A stretch of DNA of 6,074 bases from Candidatus Schekmanbacteria bacterium (lineage in GTDB: Bacteria > Schekmanbacteria > GWA2-38-11 > J061). The notes below the pieces were generated by a model. That model searched no databases, was not told the DNA's origin, and was given only the letters and a program-made list of their open reading frames with translations. A program made the position numbers and the translations under genes. Shown piece after piece: positions 6,013 to 6,074 of the stretch; position 1 is the first letter of the stretch, and each line of letters begins with the position of its first letter. The stretch is from the NCBI GenBank assembly GCA_003695725.1, contig RFHX01000137.1, positions 1 through 6,074 on the forward strand, read 5' to 3'.

Positions 6013-6074
6013 ATTTTTCTTTTCCCTTTACTTCTTGCATTCTTGAATTTTTATAAGAGTGACGAAAAGGAAAA

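Larger units (their letters stand above)
5803..6074. other. Intergenic region upstream of the aminotransferase, no gene seen
   Basis: No credible coding region lies in these 272 bp. Reading leftward, TATAAG (5890-5885) preceded at a long 19-bp spacing by TTGTAT (5915-5910) is a poor promoter candidate for the aminotransferase block. It would give a leader of about 75 nt. Reading rightward, TTTACT (6027-6032) and TATAAG (6052-6057), also 19 bp apart, are followed by AAGGA at 6067-6071. That suggests a rightward gene beginning just past the window edge. The rest is T-rich sequence containing the repeats and palindrome listed separately. Confidence 0.6.

Noticed and set aside
6012-6060. Sigma-54 (-24/-12) promoter near TTGCAT at 6035
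   Set aside because: The bases where the GG of the -24 element should lie read CC or TT, so the paired elements are absent.

Overview
This AT-rich 6.07-kb stretch is a compact bacterial chromosome segment made mostly of conserved housekeeping genes. Envelope-building RodA, a bacterial FtsY and bacterial uL13/uS9 exclude archaea. A glycosyltransferase of the TIGR04283 type, together with the low GC and the gene order, suggests an uncultured, probably Gram-negative lineage (Desulfobacterota, Nitrospirota or Schekmanbacteria-like). That placement is a guess from gene content, not from a tree.

Layout. Positions 1-383 (+) hold the C-terminal part of a family-2 glycosyltransferase that starts outside the window. 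A 214-bp gap follows, with a weak terminator-like hairpin and a promoter with consensus hexamers. The gap leads into rplM (uL13) and rpsI (uS9) on the + strand, the usual ribosomal-protein pair. Convergent to these is a leftward block of four genes that ends at 1510. In transcription order they are a class I PLP aminotransferase (5802-4654), ftsY (4581-3589), rodA (3512-2397) and purU (about 2376-1510). The gaps are short (72, 76 and about 20 bp) and no convincing terminators separate them, so they may form one transcription unit. Their roles are unrelated: amino-acid transamination, SRP-dependent membrane targeting, peptidoglycan polymerisation for rod shape, and one-carbon/formate balance.

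The right end (5803-6074) has no gene inside the window but is the least ordinary part. Two identical 17-bp sequences lie 62 bp apart in direct orientation. A perfect 15-bp palindrome sits almost exactly midway between them. A ribosome-binding-site-like AAGGA lies at the very edge, suggesting a rightward gene that starts just beyond 6074. This could be a regulatory region of a divergent gene or the end of a mobile element with multiple terminal repeats (IS21-like). The window alone cannot decide.

Start-site revisions: rpsI most likely starts at TTG 1059, purU at ATG 2376, and rodA at TTG 3512. No unmistakably new multi-gene system is visible; the repeat-palindrome-repeat module is the best lead.
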